Shown piece after piece: positions 26,401 through 34,032 of a DNA stretch of 64,000 nt (position 1 is the first letter of the stretch; every line of letters starts with the position of its first letter). The DNA comes from Calothrix sp. NIES-4101 (GTDB lineage Bacteria; Cyanobacteriota; Cyanobacteriia; Cyanobacteriales; Nostocaceae): positions 682,001-746,000 of the forward strand of contig AP018280.1 in assembly GCA_004296455.1 (NCBI GenBank), given 5' to 3'. The notes under the pieces are model-generated. The model ran no database searches and was not told the DNA's origin. It saw only the letters and a list, made by a program, of their open reading frames with translations. The position numbers were made by a program, and so were the translations under genes.

Positions 26401-27145
26401 GGGTTCCCAAACGATGTTCCCGATACAAAGCCAATGCTTTAATACCTAATCCAATTGAGAGCGAATATTCCCCAGGTTTTATTGCATCTTCTCCCTTCCT
26501 ACCTTTGAACGAAGACGTTGCTAAAACTAAATCGTAACCAAATCGGGATCGTAAAGTTCCATCTCGGAGATTACCACCCATACGAAAACTTGATTCTCCC
26601 AACTTCTCCAAGTTAGCGGGAGCAAGTGTACCCTTGGCAATCCGCATAACCTTACTTTCAACCTGGGGTTTAATACCAAGTCGGAACTGAAATGCACGCT
26701 CATCTATATTATTGGAAAGTGCGAAATTGCGATCAATTAATCCCTTGCAATCACCAACTAATTTTCTCGCATCCGCATTGGCAATGATACCTCCATTCTC
26801 CCCCGTCACATCATCAATAACCAAAATTCTGACATTGTTTAATTCGTGAAAACTACGACAAGGTGTAAAAGGTAAGGGATAAGCTGCACCATCAGAGCGA
26901 TTGGGGTAAAGCTTTTCGCGAATAGTCGAATCGCTAGCAAAAAACATCCTTTTCCCTGCACTAAATTGTAGAGTTTTCCCGTTGTATTCCTGTAAATCTT
27001 CGGGAATGGTTGCTTCTGGATAGGCAGTGCCAATACTAAACTCCACACCAGGAAAGAGATATTCAGCCAAGGTATTTTCGAGTTTTTCTTCTATTCCCGT
27101 TTCCTGTTTGGTTTTGGTATCGAAGTGATTGAGTCGTAATACCAT
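23411..27145 (-). CDS. Two-barrel RNA polymerase-like protein of the RdRP/YonO type (1244 aa)
   Basis: The sequence carries the signatures of two-barrel (double-psi beta-barrel) polymerases. First barrel: IDDVTGENGGIIANADARK (110-128), then AFQFRLGI (151-158) and RIAKGTLAP (168-176), with K171 as the candidate conserved lysine. Second barrel: TRSPL (418-422), then QCDFDGDLLAF (456-466), the metal-binding DFDGD at 458-462 (bases 25760-25774). After it, KIGIIASEIQKNIAL (515-529) and LLKISKHFNYLINQHHQG (545-562) match the helices that follow the metal motif in eukaryotic RdRPs. This is not a fragment of housekeeping RpoC. Residues about 785-1075 hold three repeated beta modules, and about 1100-1222 a Rossmann-like domain. 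It may transcribe plasmid DNA or copy RNA; function is inferred. Confidence 0.8.
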   Translation of the reverse strand: MVLRLNHFDTKTKQETGIEEKLENTLAEYLFPGVEFSIGTAYPEATIPEDLQEYNGKTLQFSAGKRMFFASDSTIREKLYPNRSDGAAYPLPFTPCRSFHELNNVRILVIDDVTGENGGIIANADARKLVGDCKGLIDRNFALSNNIDERAFQFRLGIKPQVESKVMRIAKGTLAPANLEKLGESSFRMGGNLRDGTLRSRFGYDLVLATSSFKGRKGEDAIKPGEYSLSIGLGIKALALYREHRLGTQILVNYPSSVNKEILPTIKQQAEQLVSNQKDIRKLAQHYIETYERRKAVLAKNQGIEPNLQVDIDKLVVFDNLDSGGEIEETQESDNLAASQKDLFLYSLVKADLANYCQLLEHPKVIAELQEFTRKQWVEIATGRSIKFTSGLAQPSLDLQHDEICIPFLGEREEIIVTRSPLINSNGVITLKNKHLPEMLDGCVYIHPQTAMDNMQCDFDGDLLAFAPSRDFPHLAEEVKERNLPENRYPDIIKKDKVAYQGSFAEIAVSAMETKIGIIASEIQKNIALQCEVCSIPQSERFNYLLKISKHFNYLINQHHQGQLKIPGSLLQQIYPIAEIRNQNLDNFQIHQNLHLVKKLFKDCVGLLGNELQIAADGPKSALRPNAEIINFCQAITDYKQVEWLIDKKNNQAFTHKGMKTNGYSPIDLMIRQTNEIFEQNQITARPIEQFRKLYQGIEFSSEQRQIAQQIKDQYNSKIRERIQLEEQQKSEPGPYLTITSPISGNKLKITNLIKFPAAINLDFWRSRHLNIRIEARQPIPQIPHTLFAVAQFKDGTKVKNIPIGTVSSDSVKEHNIKPGMSMQQGKVEFHFGISDGMIDALKQQTREFVESIREEIPIEEKAQVAAAIHDVSHTGESKNYSGVKRAGVTFAVFCEEAIAQLQNLQFTEMRVIGTQFNQCAGRSFAGEKVAIRFEDAANPREPEKTARWVIVEGKKLGIVDARSPQLLAGYEAVASITSPPSTSVIVMSLKNPENKIQIDQINRYAFANCNWQGEQVSITLDLQKTNPRKAPVVFAKIGNQTLGILNKQSVDFLTQQLAVKGRTIQGITLTGTVNKAPPSYADIIIDPDSVKFSESETSNVATVLIINGEVEPRYRERTQQVLWNMLERAIARAVENGFDKIQFVDISPNPTQETGETLQKLAGERKDIEVELIGAKSPDKGMKLMSQPSDIVLGVKTTETIRMIEFVESLGKGIAIYIPEAERFDRRNLPVAQKANCNLQIDR

Positions 27146-27284
27146 GATAAATAGGCAGGAGTAAGAATTTTGATTTAGTTGGTTGAATATATATGGGCTA
27201 TTCTGACTTCTGGATTCTGAATACTTTCTTGATTAGTAAAAAAGAACTACAATAAAGTTTGTTATCAAATGCCAAGGTGGAATT

Positions 27285-27497
27285 ATGTCATCTGAATCCA
27301 TAACAAAACCTCAGCCAACAACAAGCCGATACCAAGTAGTTTCATCGATGACTGTGGATGAACTTCTCAGCGAAGGTTATGCTAATTATGATGATTTTTA
27401 TGACCCTTCAGAAGAAAAATGGAAAATAGAACTTGCCAAAATTGAACAAATGATTCGGGATAATCCTGTTGACTACTCGGAAGGTATTCCTTTTTGA
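27285..27497 (+). CDS. Small acidic hypothetical protein (70 aa)
   Basis: The peptide is acidic and contains an MTVDELLSEGYANYDDFYDPSEEKW-like body with many Asp/Glu/Tyr, and no membrane segment. Its ATG lies about 140 bases from the start of the divergent polymerase-like gene, so the two may share a regulatory region. A Ser/Thr-rich N-terminus precedes the acidic core. Not recognised. Confidence 0.55.
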   Translation: MSSESITKPQPTTSRYQVVSSMTVDELLSEGYANYDDFYDPSEEKWKIELAKIEQMIRDNPVDYSEGIPF

Positions 27498-27523
27498 TTT
27501 AGGCAATTAGCAGATTTTATCCT

Positions 27524-28681
27524 TCATCGATTTTTACCATCTTCTTCTGGTAATTTGGTTAATTCATCAATAGGAATTAAGTAGCTAAGTAAATCTAATT
27601 TGACCATATTGCCTTCGATTCTTTGGATTTGGAATGGTTGCCAGCACTGATATTGAGGTGGGCATTTTTTCCAAATAACCATATCATCGATGTTGAGTGC
27701 AATTTCCTTAATTTCATCTCCATCTATGTTCAGATATTGCTTTATTTTTTCCTGCTCCGATGATGGCAATGTATTCTGATTTTCTAAGTTAATTAAACCA
27801 TTTTTTGTTGGCAAGTCAGATATGGCAGTGATATCGGAGATTAATGTTTGGGGATGATTAGCTTCTTCTGTGATAGCATCGGTTTTTGCTAAATTTTCAG
27901 TTTGCGAGCCATTTAGTGTCTGATTGCAATCGGCATATATTGTGGGCATCGCATTATGATGATTTCCCAAAATATCCAATCTTTCCGAAGTGGAATGATC
28001 TGTGATTAAAGTATTTGACTCACACATATTTTGAGCATTATCCCCATCGGTATTATCTCGCTCAGAACTTTTATTTACATCTTCTTTACTCACCTGATTT
28101 CCAACAACAACCAATCTCCCTTGTTTAACATCATTCCATAATGCGATAGCTTCTCGAATTAGGGTTTGGGGAAAAGTGCCATTTGCATCCATTTCTTGTT
28201 GGATAATGCCACCAGTTTGCATATCCTCTTCCATGATGTCGGGAATTCGACAGACAGGTTCACCGTCCTTACCTGTTTTCCAAATCGTTGGCTTATCTGG
28301 TTTTGGTTGCGTGGGGGTGCGGTGGGCTGAAATTAATTCACGCACTTTCTCTTGAGTAATATGACTGCAATTTTTCAAGCTTTCGATAACTTGACTATAT
28401 TTTTTAGCGTGTTTCGCCAACTCAAAAATCGTATGGGGTTCGACTTCTTTCAAATCATTGGCTGCAAAGTTGGAAAACGCAGTAGCAACCTTCAAATAGA
28501 TTTTACTCTCCCGTAAACTCCAGCCAATGGTACTCAGTAAATTCTTATATTCTTGGTGTGAAAGTTCTTGCTTTTGGGATGCGATCGCAAATGCTTGCTC
28601 TAAAATCGAAGCAGTTGCATCAACCAAATTATCGAGCTTTGTGTAAGTTGTTGGATAGATTGTAGTGGCAACCATATACAA
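27524..28681 (-). CDS. Hypothetical plasmid maintenance-region protein (385 aa)
   Basis: An N-terminal helical domain (residues about 15-115, ending QEKVRELISAHR) resembles in layout the N-terminus of the 1161-2573 protein. Residues 140-310 are low-complexity, Asn/Thr/Asp-rich and probably disordered. Residues about 330-378 form a small beta domain (MVIWKKCPPQYQCWQPFQIQ). A DNA-binding or partition-accessory role is inferred from position: it follows ParM-, ParA- and DUF6753-type genes on the same strand, 15 bases after the last. The alternative start at codon 3 is equally possible. Confidence 0.65.
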   Translation of the reverse strand: MYMVATTIYPTTYTKLDNLVDATASILEQAFAIASQKQELSHQEYKNLLSTIGWSLRESKIYLKVATAFSNFAANDLKEVEPHTIFELAKHAKKYSQVIESLKNCSHITQEKVRELISAHRTPTQPKPDKPTIWKTGKDGEPVCRIPDIMEEDMQTGGIIQQEMDANGTFPQTLIREAIALWNDVKQGRLVVVGNQVSKEDVNKSSERDNTDGDNAQNMCESNTLITDHSTSERLDILGNHHNAMPTIYADCNQTLNGSQTENLAKTDAITEEANHPQTLISDITAISDLPTKNGLINLENQNTLPSSEQEKIKQYLNIDGDEIKEIALNIDDMVIWKKCPPQYQCWQPFQIQRIEGNMVKLDLLSYLIPIDELTKLPEEDGKNR

Positions 28682-28696
28682 TTTACCTTTCGTATT

Positions 28697-29374
28697 TTAT
28701 TTTCGTTTATCCGGTGGAGTTACCCAAACAAGACAAAATCCTGATTTTGCTTTGCGATTGTATTGGGATAAAACCACACCTAGTCTTTGAACATCTTTAA
28801 TACATTCCCTGTTATCCAAATACCCGCGATTCCAATTCATTAAGTCTCTGGCAAATTTCCCTTCGCTAGATACAGCCCATTTCATTGCCTCTAGTTCATT
28901 CCATGTCAAGGTCTTAGCTTGAACTTTGGTATATCCCCCAGACAATATCCCATTCAACCAAGGAGGAATCGATACACCTGATATGAAACCGATCGCAAAG
29001 ATGAAAAAGAAGACAACAGTTGCAGGAAAAACCGAATTAATAATGTTCCGACCTTCACGTAATAAAGATTCGTGAATTAGTTCTTGGGCTGCGCGATTAA
29101 TAGCAACCTTTTGACGTGCGATCGCAACTTGTTCAACTTGCTCTAAATTGTGTGCTAAATCTTTGTTCCAGGTTTGAAACAGCAATTGTAAAGTCTGCGG
29201 TGCATCCGACAACATGACTTCCAATTGTCCAGTCGCGACTAAAACAAGGAATAATGGGTCATCCTGGGATAATCCAGTTTTTGAAACAAAATCCCAAATC
29301 CGTCGTTTAAAATCTTCGCTCTTTCCCCTCAATGCTTCAGCCAACAAATCATCGGGGGTTTGAGGTGTACTCAT
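28697..29374 (-). CDS. DUF6753-family membrane protein (225 aa)
   Basis: The N-terminus (GLSQDDPLFLVLVATGQLEV) followed by a long helical region and one strong transmembrane segment near residues 113-135 (FPATVVFFFIFAIGFISGV) matches DUF6753, a family of cyanobacterial plasmid proteins. The function is unknown. It overlapped the ParA-like gene by ATGA before the IS630 insertion, which suggests translational coupling and a shared role in plasmid maintenance. Confidence 0.75.
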   Translation of the reverse strand: MSTPQTPDDLLAEALRGKSEDFKRRIWDFVSKTGLSQDDPLFLVLVATGQLEVMLSDAPQTLQLLFQTWNKDLAHNLEQVEQVAIARQKVAINRAAQELIHESLLREGRNIINSVFPATVVFFFIFAIGFISGVSIPPWLNGILSGGYTKVQAKTLTWNELEAMKWAVSSEGKFARDLMNWNRGYLDNRECIKDVQRLGVVLSQYNRKAKSGFCLVWVTPPDKRK

Positions 29375-29404
29375 TCAATTAAACCCGTTGTTGCGAAAGC
29401 AGTG
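29371..29404 (-). pseudogene. Detached original 3' end of the ParA-like gene
   Basis: These 34 bases encode the last residues (TAFATTGLIE) and stop of the ParA-like gene at 30404-31363, cut off by the IS630 element. Joined to 30435-31363 they give 963 bases, exactly 321 codons. The stop overlaps the DUF6753 start codon as ATGA. Confidence 0.85.
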
Positions 29405-29470
29405 TATAGCGCTTCTCAGTCTGATGAGGTACGATATTTAATCAGGTAGTGCATCTGGTAAAAATTCTAA

Positions 29471-29848
29471 ATGAAACCATACTCAATTGACTTACGCCAG
29501 AAGATAGTTGATACCTATCTCGAAGATAAAATATCACAACGCGAGCTTGCAACTCGATTTAAAGTTGCTTTAAGCTTTGTTCAAAAAATACTCAAACAAT
29601 ATCGAGAAACAGGAAATATTGCTCCGAAAGTGAGGGAAGAGCAAACTCCACCGAAATTAAACGAACAGCAATTAAAAATTCTTGAAGAAATTGTAGAAGC
29701 AAATAATGATGCTACGTTGGCAGAAATTCGTATTTCTTTAGAACAAAAAACAGGTGTTCTTATCGGTCGCTCAACAGTCGATAGAATGTTAAAGAAGATA
29801 GGCATCACGGTAAAAAAAAACATTGCACGCTTCGGAAAAAGAAACTGA
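29471..29848 (+). CDS. IS630 transposase, N-terminal frame (125 aa)
   Basis: This is the DNA-binding half of the transposase, with a helix-turn-helix (SQRELATRFKVALSFVQKIL) and a second winged-helix region (LAEIRISLEQKTGVLIGRS). The frame ends shortly after a run of nine A (29812-29820). The continuation lies in the next frame at 29823-30425, so the full protein needs a +1 (or -2) shift on the A tract, giving VKKTLHASE-like sequence common in IS630 transposases. Confidence 0.88.
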   Translation: MKPYSIDLRQKIVDTYLEDKISQRELATRFKVALSFVQKILKQYRETGNIAPKVREEQTPPKLNEQQLKILEEIVEANNDATLAEIRISLEQKTGVLIGRSTVDRMLKKIGITVKKNIARFGKRN

Positions 29849-30425
29849 AAGAGTTCAGAAGTTAAGAGTAGAGTTTTGGTTAAGAATTCAAGCCATTCTG
29901 CCTGAAAACCTTATATTTATTGATGAAGCAGGTGTTAATTTGTCTTTAATAAGAAAAAATGCTCGTGCCCTTAAAGGAAAAAGAGCGTATAGTAAACGTC
30001 CCCATAAACGTAGCAAAAATGTTTCTTTAATTGGTGCAATAGGTATGAGAGGTCTCATTGCTCAATATAGTATTTTGGGTGCAACTGATGGATTAACATT
30101 TGAAGCTTTTATTTCTCAAAAATTAGTCCCAAAACTTTGGAAGGGTGCTTGTGTTGTTATGGATAATTGCTCTATTCATCTAGGTAAAGATATTGAGAAA
30201 TTGATTGAAGATGCAGGAGCTATATTAATTTATTTACCACCATACTCTCCTGAGTTTTCACCAATTGAAAATTGCTGGTCAAAAATTAAAGAGACACTAC
30301 GTTCTATTGGTGCCCGAACTTACCCAGATTTGGCACAAGCTATTGAAATAGCTTTTAATAAAGTCTCTTTAAATGAAATTCGTAATTGGTTTACTCATTG
30401 CTGTTACTGTACCTCACTAGCATAG
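29823..30425 (+). CDS. IS630 transposase, catalytic frame (200 aa)
   Basis: This half carries the DDE domain: FIDEAGVNLSL (first Asp), VVMDNCSIHLG (second Asp) and LPPYSPEFSPIENCWSKIK (Glu), the exact IS630/Tc1-mariner pattern. It overlaps the N-terminal frame and is most likely expressed by ribosomal frameshifting at the A run, not from its own start. It ends 9 bases before the element's end. All catalytic residues are present. Confidence 0.9.
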   Translation: MHASEKETERVQKLRVEFWLRIQAILPENLIFIDEAGVNLSLIRKNARALKGKRAYSKRPHKRSKNVSLIGAIGMRGLIAQYSILGATDGLTFEAFISQKLVPKLWKGACVVMDNCSIHLGKDIEKLIEDAGAILIYLPPYSPEFSPIENCWSKIKETLRSIGARTYPDLAQAIEIAFNKVSLNEIRNWFTHCCYCTSLA

Positions 30426-31363
30426 GAAACGCTATAAGCAAACTTGAGAAAATTCTTAACTCTTTGCTTTGATACAATCTTTAATTCGGGGCGCAAAATT
30501 GCATCTGTGAAGGTGACAGATAAACGGTCGATTGTATTGCGTTCCCAAAAAGGGAATTTAGGGAAATCAACCACATAGAAGTTATATTTTTGAACCGCAT
30601 CCAAAAATTCTGGCATTGTCTCGACATATTCCCAGTCATCGCATAAACCGTAATTTTTAACAAATACATGGGTAATATCATCGCCAAAATCATCTAAGGA
30701 TTTGAGGAAAAAATTTACAGAATCAACTCCCCCTGTCGAAACAAACCATTTTGTAAAATTGATGGAATACTCTTCTCCTAAACTAACTAAATCATTGCGT
30801 TGAATCCAGTTAGTCACATTTCCATATACTTGGGCTGGTAAATTAACTAATACAGACTTGGTAAAGGCAAATTCAAATATTTTATCTGCCTCATAAGCTT
30901 GCTTTTCATCATCACTAAAGAACGCCATTTCTACGTTTGGGTAAATTTTATCAATATCCCGATTGCTAATATCTGCATCGACAATAACCATGTCATGGGC
31001 ATTTGCTTGACAATATTCTATAAAGGCTCGGCAAATAAAAGATTTACCACATCCCCCTTTTTCCCCGTCGATAATATGAATTGTCGTTGGTCGTTTATAC
31101 TTATTGTTTTTGAACCCAAGAAAGCTATTTTCCGACGTTTTGGGTAAAGACTCATATTTTTCATCTATTGTGTTTACAGTTACTAATTTTTCCTCAACTA
31201 ATATATTTCCATCAATTTCTTGTTGCCAATCTTCGATTTCGGTTCTCGTTGGGAATTCTTCTAATTCGATAGTTGATTTTTCTTGTGGTTCAATAGACAT
31301 GTTTTGAGCCTCCTCTAAATTTCCCTGACTTAAAGATTTAGTTATGTTTTTCTTCTTTCTCAT
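30404..31363 (-). CDS. ParA/MobD-like P-loop ATPase with IS-altered C-terminus (319 aa)
   Basis: Residues about 90-110 hold a deviant Walker A motif, GEKGGCGKSF, typical of ParA/MinD-type ATPases, followed by VIVDADISNRDI. The N-terminal 85 residues are charged and likely disordered. The overall form recalls MobD-like proteins of plasmids. The last 10 codons (SVSYASEVQ, stop) come from the IS630 right end, replacing the native 11-residue tail found at 29371-29404. Because only the tail changed, the protein may still work. It is downstream of the ParM-like pair and upstream of DUF6753, a likely partition or transfer operon. Confidence 0.8.
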   Translation of the reverse strand: MRKKKNITKSLSQGNLEEAQNMSIEPQEKSTIELEEFPTRTEIEDWQQEIDGNILVEEKLVTVNTIDEKYESLPKTSENSFLGFKNNKYKRPTTIHIIDGEKGGCGKSFICRAFIEYCQANAHDMVIVDADISNRDIDKIYPNVEMAFFSDDEKQAYEADKIFEFAFTKSVLVNLPAQVYGNVTNWIQRNDLVSLGEEYSINFTKWFVSTGGVDSVNFFLKSLDDFGDDITHVFVKNYGLCDDWEYVETMPEFLDAVQKYNFYVVDFPKFPFWERNTIDRLSVTFTDAILRPELKIVSKQRVKNFLKFAYSVSYASEVQ

Positions 31364-31404
31364 TAGATTTATCTCTCAAATCGATTTATTCTTCCAATCA
31401 AAAA

Positions 31405-31743
31405 TCACAAAAAATTGCTTAAACCACCATCATCGTAAACAGAATTATTCGAGCAAACGCTATGTGTTGTATATATCCCGTAAGATTCTTCTAATCCTGC
31501 TAATTCGCTAATTTCTTGAGCTTGTCTCTTGAGTGATTGGATACAATTTCTCGCAAGGGGTTGAATCTTTTTCTTATCTCTAGAATTAGCAATAATGGCA
31601 TGAGGCAACCAAAAAGAACGAATTGCAACAAGTATGATGTCGCTTTTTGCTCGAATTGGATTTGATTGGATATATCTCATCAGCCGAATATCAGTTTCTT
31701 TACATGGCTGATAACGCCAGCGAAAATCAATTTGTTCGTCCAT
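31405..31743 (-). CDS. Hypothetical partner of the ParM-like protein (112 aa)
   Basis: The start overlaps the end of the ParM-like gene by 17 bases, as ParR-type adaptor genes often sit next to parM. The sequence is basic in the first two-thirds (QPCKETDIRLMRYIQSNP) and contains a predicted helical middle. No ribbon-helix-helix motif is obvious, so ParR is only suggested by position. Confidence 0.6.
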   Translation of the reverse strand: MDEQIDFRWRYQPCKETDIRLMRYIQSNPIRAKSDIILVAIRSFWLPHAIIANSRDKKKIQPLARNCIQSLKRQAQEISELAGLEESYGIYTTHSVCSNNSVYDDGGLSNFL

Positions 31744-32848
31744 GATTTAGTTTTTCCCAAAAGTACAAAAACACGCTGTAGACATCAGCCAATCGACTTC
31801 CTAAGCCAAAACTATCAATCTGTTGGGGAATGTCTGCACCAACTCCCCATAAGCAAGGTATTCCAGGGTAATGTGAATTTAATTCCCTTCTCATATAATC
31901 CGCAGTTCCACCGCAAAATAAGATTTCTGTAATTCCATTGCGGGAGATTACCTGGTCTAACCAACTTGTGAGTACAGCAGTATATTCACTCCTAGCAAAC
32001 TTTACAGCCTGTTGAATTTGCATTAATTCCTGTTGTTTATTTGCCTTATTAATGCTTCTAATCAACTTTAAAAATGGAGTGCAAGCGATATCACTCCCAG
32101 CCGCAACTATCGCAGGAGCAAGTTGGGAAGCAGTTTGTCCGGAAGTTCTAGCTACAACTTTGTCTAACAATCGAATCATTCCCAAATCTGAAGTCTTTCC
32201 ATCTGCGCTAATGATTCCCTTCTCTGCAATTAACACCGATGCATTTCTGTAACCCACCATGACAAATGCGATTATTTTTGTGTTGATGGTTTTCCCTTGT
32301 TGCTTTTGGTAAGCCAAATAAATCCCCGCACCTTCAGGTAAGCAATTAAATTCGGATAATTCCACACCCATTCTCCCCGTGGATGTGGTGAAGTCTGCGA
32401 GTGCAGTTTTGAGTTGTTGATGAAAACTCTCCTTGTTCTCAAATTCCCCCGGTGGTAACAAGCAGACTAAGGCAACTCGAAATTTTGTACCCAATTTCAG
32501 TTTTTGCGATGTCACCCAAATTGCAGCCAATGTTTTCGCTACTGCTCGCTCGTATTTGAGTTCCTTCAATCCCTCGTTGCCATAATACTTAGTTTTTGCC
32601 AAATAACCGACAGCAAAGGTTTGACCCTGGTAATTTATCCATGCAGTATTTTCTGGGTCTGTTGCTCCCAGAATTCCACCAATGCTCGAATCGGGAGAAA
32701 TCTTCACCACCTCTGGTTCCATCAATAATGGCTTGAGAATCATCATATCGAGAGTAGAATAAATTCCTTTAGTCGCACTTCCCCCAAAGTCCAAAGCCAA
32801 AATTAATTCCGGAGAATATTTATTTCTTCGTTGAGCTATTTTACCCAT
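31727..32848 (-). CDS. parM: ParM/StbA-like actin-fold ATPase (373 aa)
   Basis: The actin-like phosphate-1 motif LALDFGGSATKGIY (near residue 16), a central GAGIYLAYQ/FVMVGYRNASV region and the adenosine motif ILFCGGTADYMRREL near residue 315 identify an actin-fold ATPase of the ParM/StbA group. These form filaments that segregate low-copy plasmids. The length fits. The gene overlaps the next one by 17 bases. The centromere is expected in the 1.2-kb non-coding region upstream. Identification at fold level is firm; the exact ParM subfamily is not. Confidence 0.8.
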   Translation of the reverse strand: MGKIAQRRNKYSPELILALDFGGSATKGIYSTLDMMILKPLLMEPEVVKISPDSSIGGILGATDPENTAWINYQGQTFAVGYLAKTKYYGNEGLKELKYERAVAKTLAAIWVTSQKLKLGTKFRVALVCLLPPGEFENKESFHQQLKTALADFTTSTGRMGVELSEFNCLPEGAGIYLAYQKQQGKTINTKIIAFVMVGYRNASVLIAEKGIISADGKTSDLGMIRLLDKVVARTSGQTASQLAPAIVAAGSDIACTPFLKLIRSINKANKQQELMQIQQAVKFARSEYTAVLTSWLDQVISRNGITEILFCGGTADYMRRELNSHYPGIPCLWGVGADIPQQIDSFGLGSRLADVYSVFLYFWEKLNHGRTN

Positions 32849-34032
32849 AACATTTGAGTGATAAAGATAGAGGAAATCTCAGGGAATTGAAGCTAAATCC
32901 AGGAAACAACAAGTTGATTATGTATATAACTTATCGAAGTTGTAGAGATTTTAAGTTGGAATTTCCTTGTTAATCCTTTTAATTATTTTGATGATGCAAA
33001 TCCTTCTAACGTGCATGGTGCTTGAAGTAGAAGGTTTAGCGATCGCTGACGATAAATTTATCGGCAGCAGATTTTTACAAAAATCAAGAATCTACGTTCA
33101 AATTACGAATCTCAGTGATTTATTTAGTGACATTTAGTTGGTGAAACGCATTACACCTTTCTCTTGTAATTAAATCGAACAATCCAGATATGAGCGATAG
33201 ATGAGTGAATATTCGGGATAGTTCTTTATTCTCGAATAATTGTTCTTTAAAGATGATTTTTTTGATAAGTTGAATTGATAAGTACAACATTTTTCTAGCC
33301 CCTTTTTGTTCGAGTCATTTCACAGGTAAAACACTTACTAACTTATTAACAAATAAGCAGGGTTAATTTCAATAGCCAACATGAGCTTGCACATCTGCCT
33401 AACGACAGAGCAAATTAGATGTTACAAATCATGCTCTTGACTTATTGGGTGTTATTGAGACTGTGTAGTATAAATCCTTTCAAATAAAGTATTTGACCTA
33501 GTGTACAAAATTATTTTTACGTATTAATTCTAATATTTCAAAAAGCTATGTGTTTATTGTGTCTTTTGCTTATGTAGCTGTTTAAGTCTTTACACATAAG
33601 ATGCTGATTTATAAAATACTATTTTTTCTTTCAGTGTAAAGATAGATTTATTGGGTATTTTTAGGTATTTTTGGAAATTGACTTTTTTTGACCATACCAA
33701 TATGTAATAGTAACTAGCAAATTAATTGTATTTTTCAATGATAAATTGCTAAAAAATTTCTTTTTCACCCATTATTAACTAGATTTAGTAACAGAATTTA
33801 AGGAGGTAATCCCATAAATAAATTTAGGAGGCAGTGCGTTGGACGGAGAGAAGTTGCGTGCGAGGATTCCCGGCATAAAGCAACCGACGTGGGCTTTAAA
33901 TCCTGTGGCAGAGGAAAGTTTGTGGGGACGGTTTCCGTCCACAAAACTTTTCAAGACAGAGGGCAAAAATGTATTTTATTCCTTCTGCCTCCTGCCTTAT
34001 ACCCCAAAATCACGGTATTAGTCAAAAAAATC
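32849..34032. other. Long non-coding region between ParM-like and relaxase genes
   Basis: About 1.2 kb without a convincing gene, very AT-rich. It separates the divergent partition and relaxase genes, so a centromere and an oriT are expected here. I see no clean iteron array. Its last 200 bases form a higher-GC block that includes the 44-bp hairpin repeat. A 60-aa frame across that block is typical of repeat-derived reading frames and is not called. Confidence 0.45.
33915..33958 (+). repeat. 44-bp dispersed hairpin repeat, copy 2
   Basis: This is identical to 11905-11948. It contains a stem of GTTTGTGGGGACGG with CCGTCCACAAAAC. It is 74 bases before the relaxase start and lies inside a GC-richer block (about 33835-33960) unlike the surrounding DNA. 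It may be a mobile repeat that landed here, or a part of the transfer origin. Confidence 0.7.

Larger units (their letters stand above)
29407..30434 (+). mobile_element. IS630-family insertion sequence (about 1028 bp)
   Basis: The ends TAGCGCTTCT (left) and the inverse of TAGCGTTTCC (right) are imperfect inverted repeats that continue to TGAGGTAC on both sides. TA dinucleotides flank the element (29405-29406 and 30435-30436), the target duplication of this family. Removing it with one TA restores the ParA-like reading frame. The exact outer base is set by that reconstruction. Confidence 0.88.

Noticed and set aside
23411-27145. Fragment of housekeeping RNA polymerase beta-prime
   Set aside because: Both barrels are in one protein and the segments after DFDGD resemble RdRP, not RpoC; RpoC zinc motifs are absent.
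32849-33888. Iteron array or centromere in the long non-coding region
   Set aside because: I scanned for direct repeats and found only scattered AT-rich similarities, too weak to call.
33839-34021. 60-aa reading frame upstream of the relaxase
   Set aside because: It is made from the GC-rich repeat block, such frames recur with the repeat, and it has no independent support.
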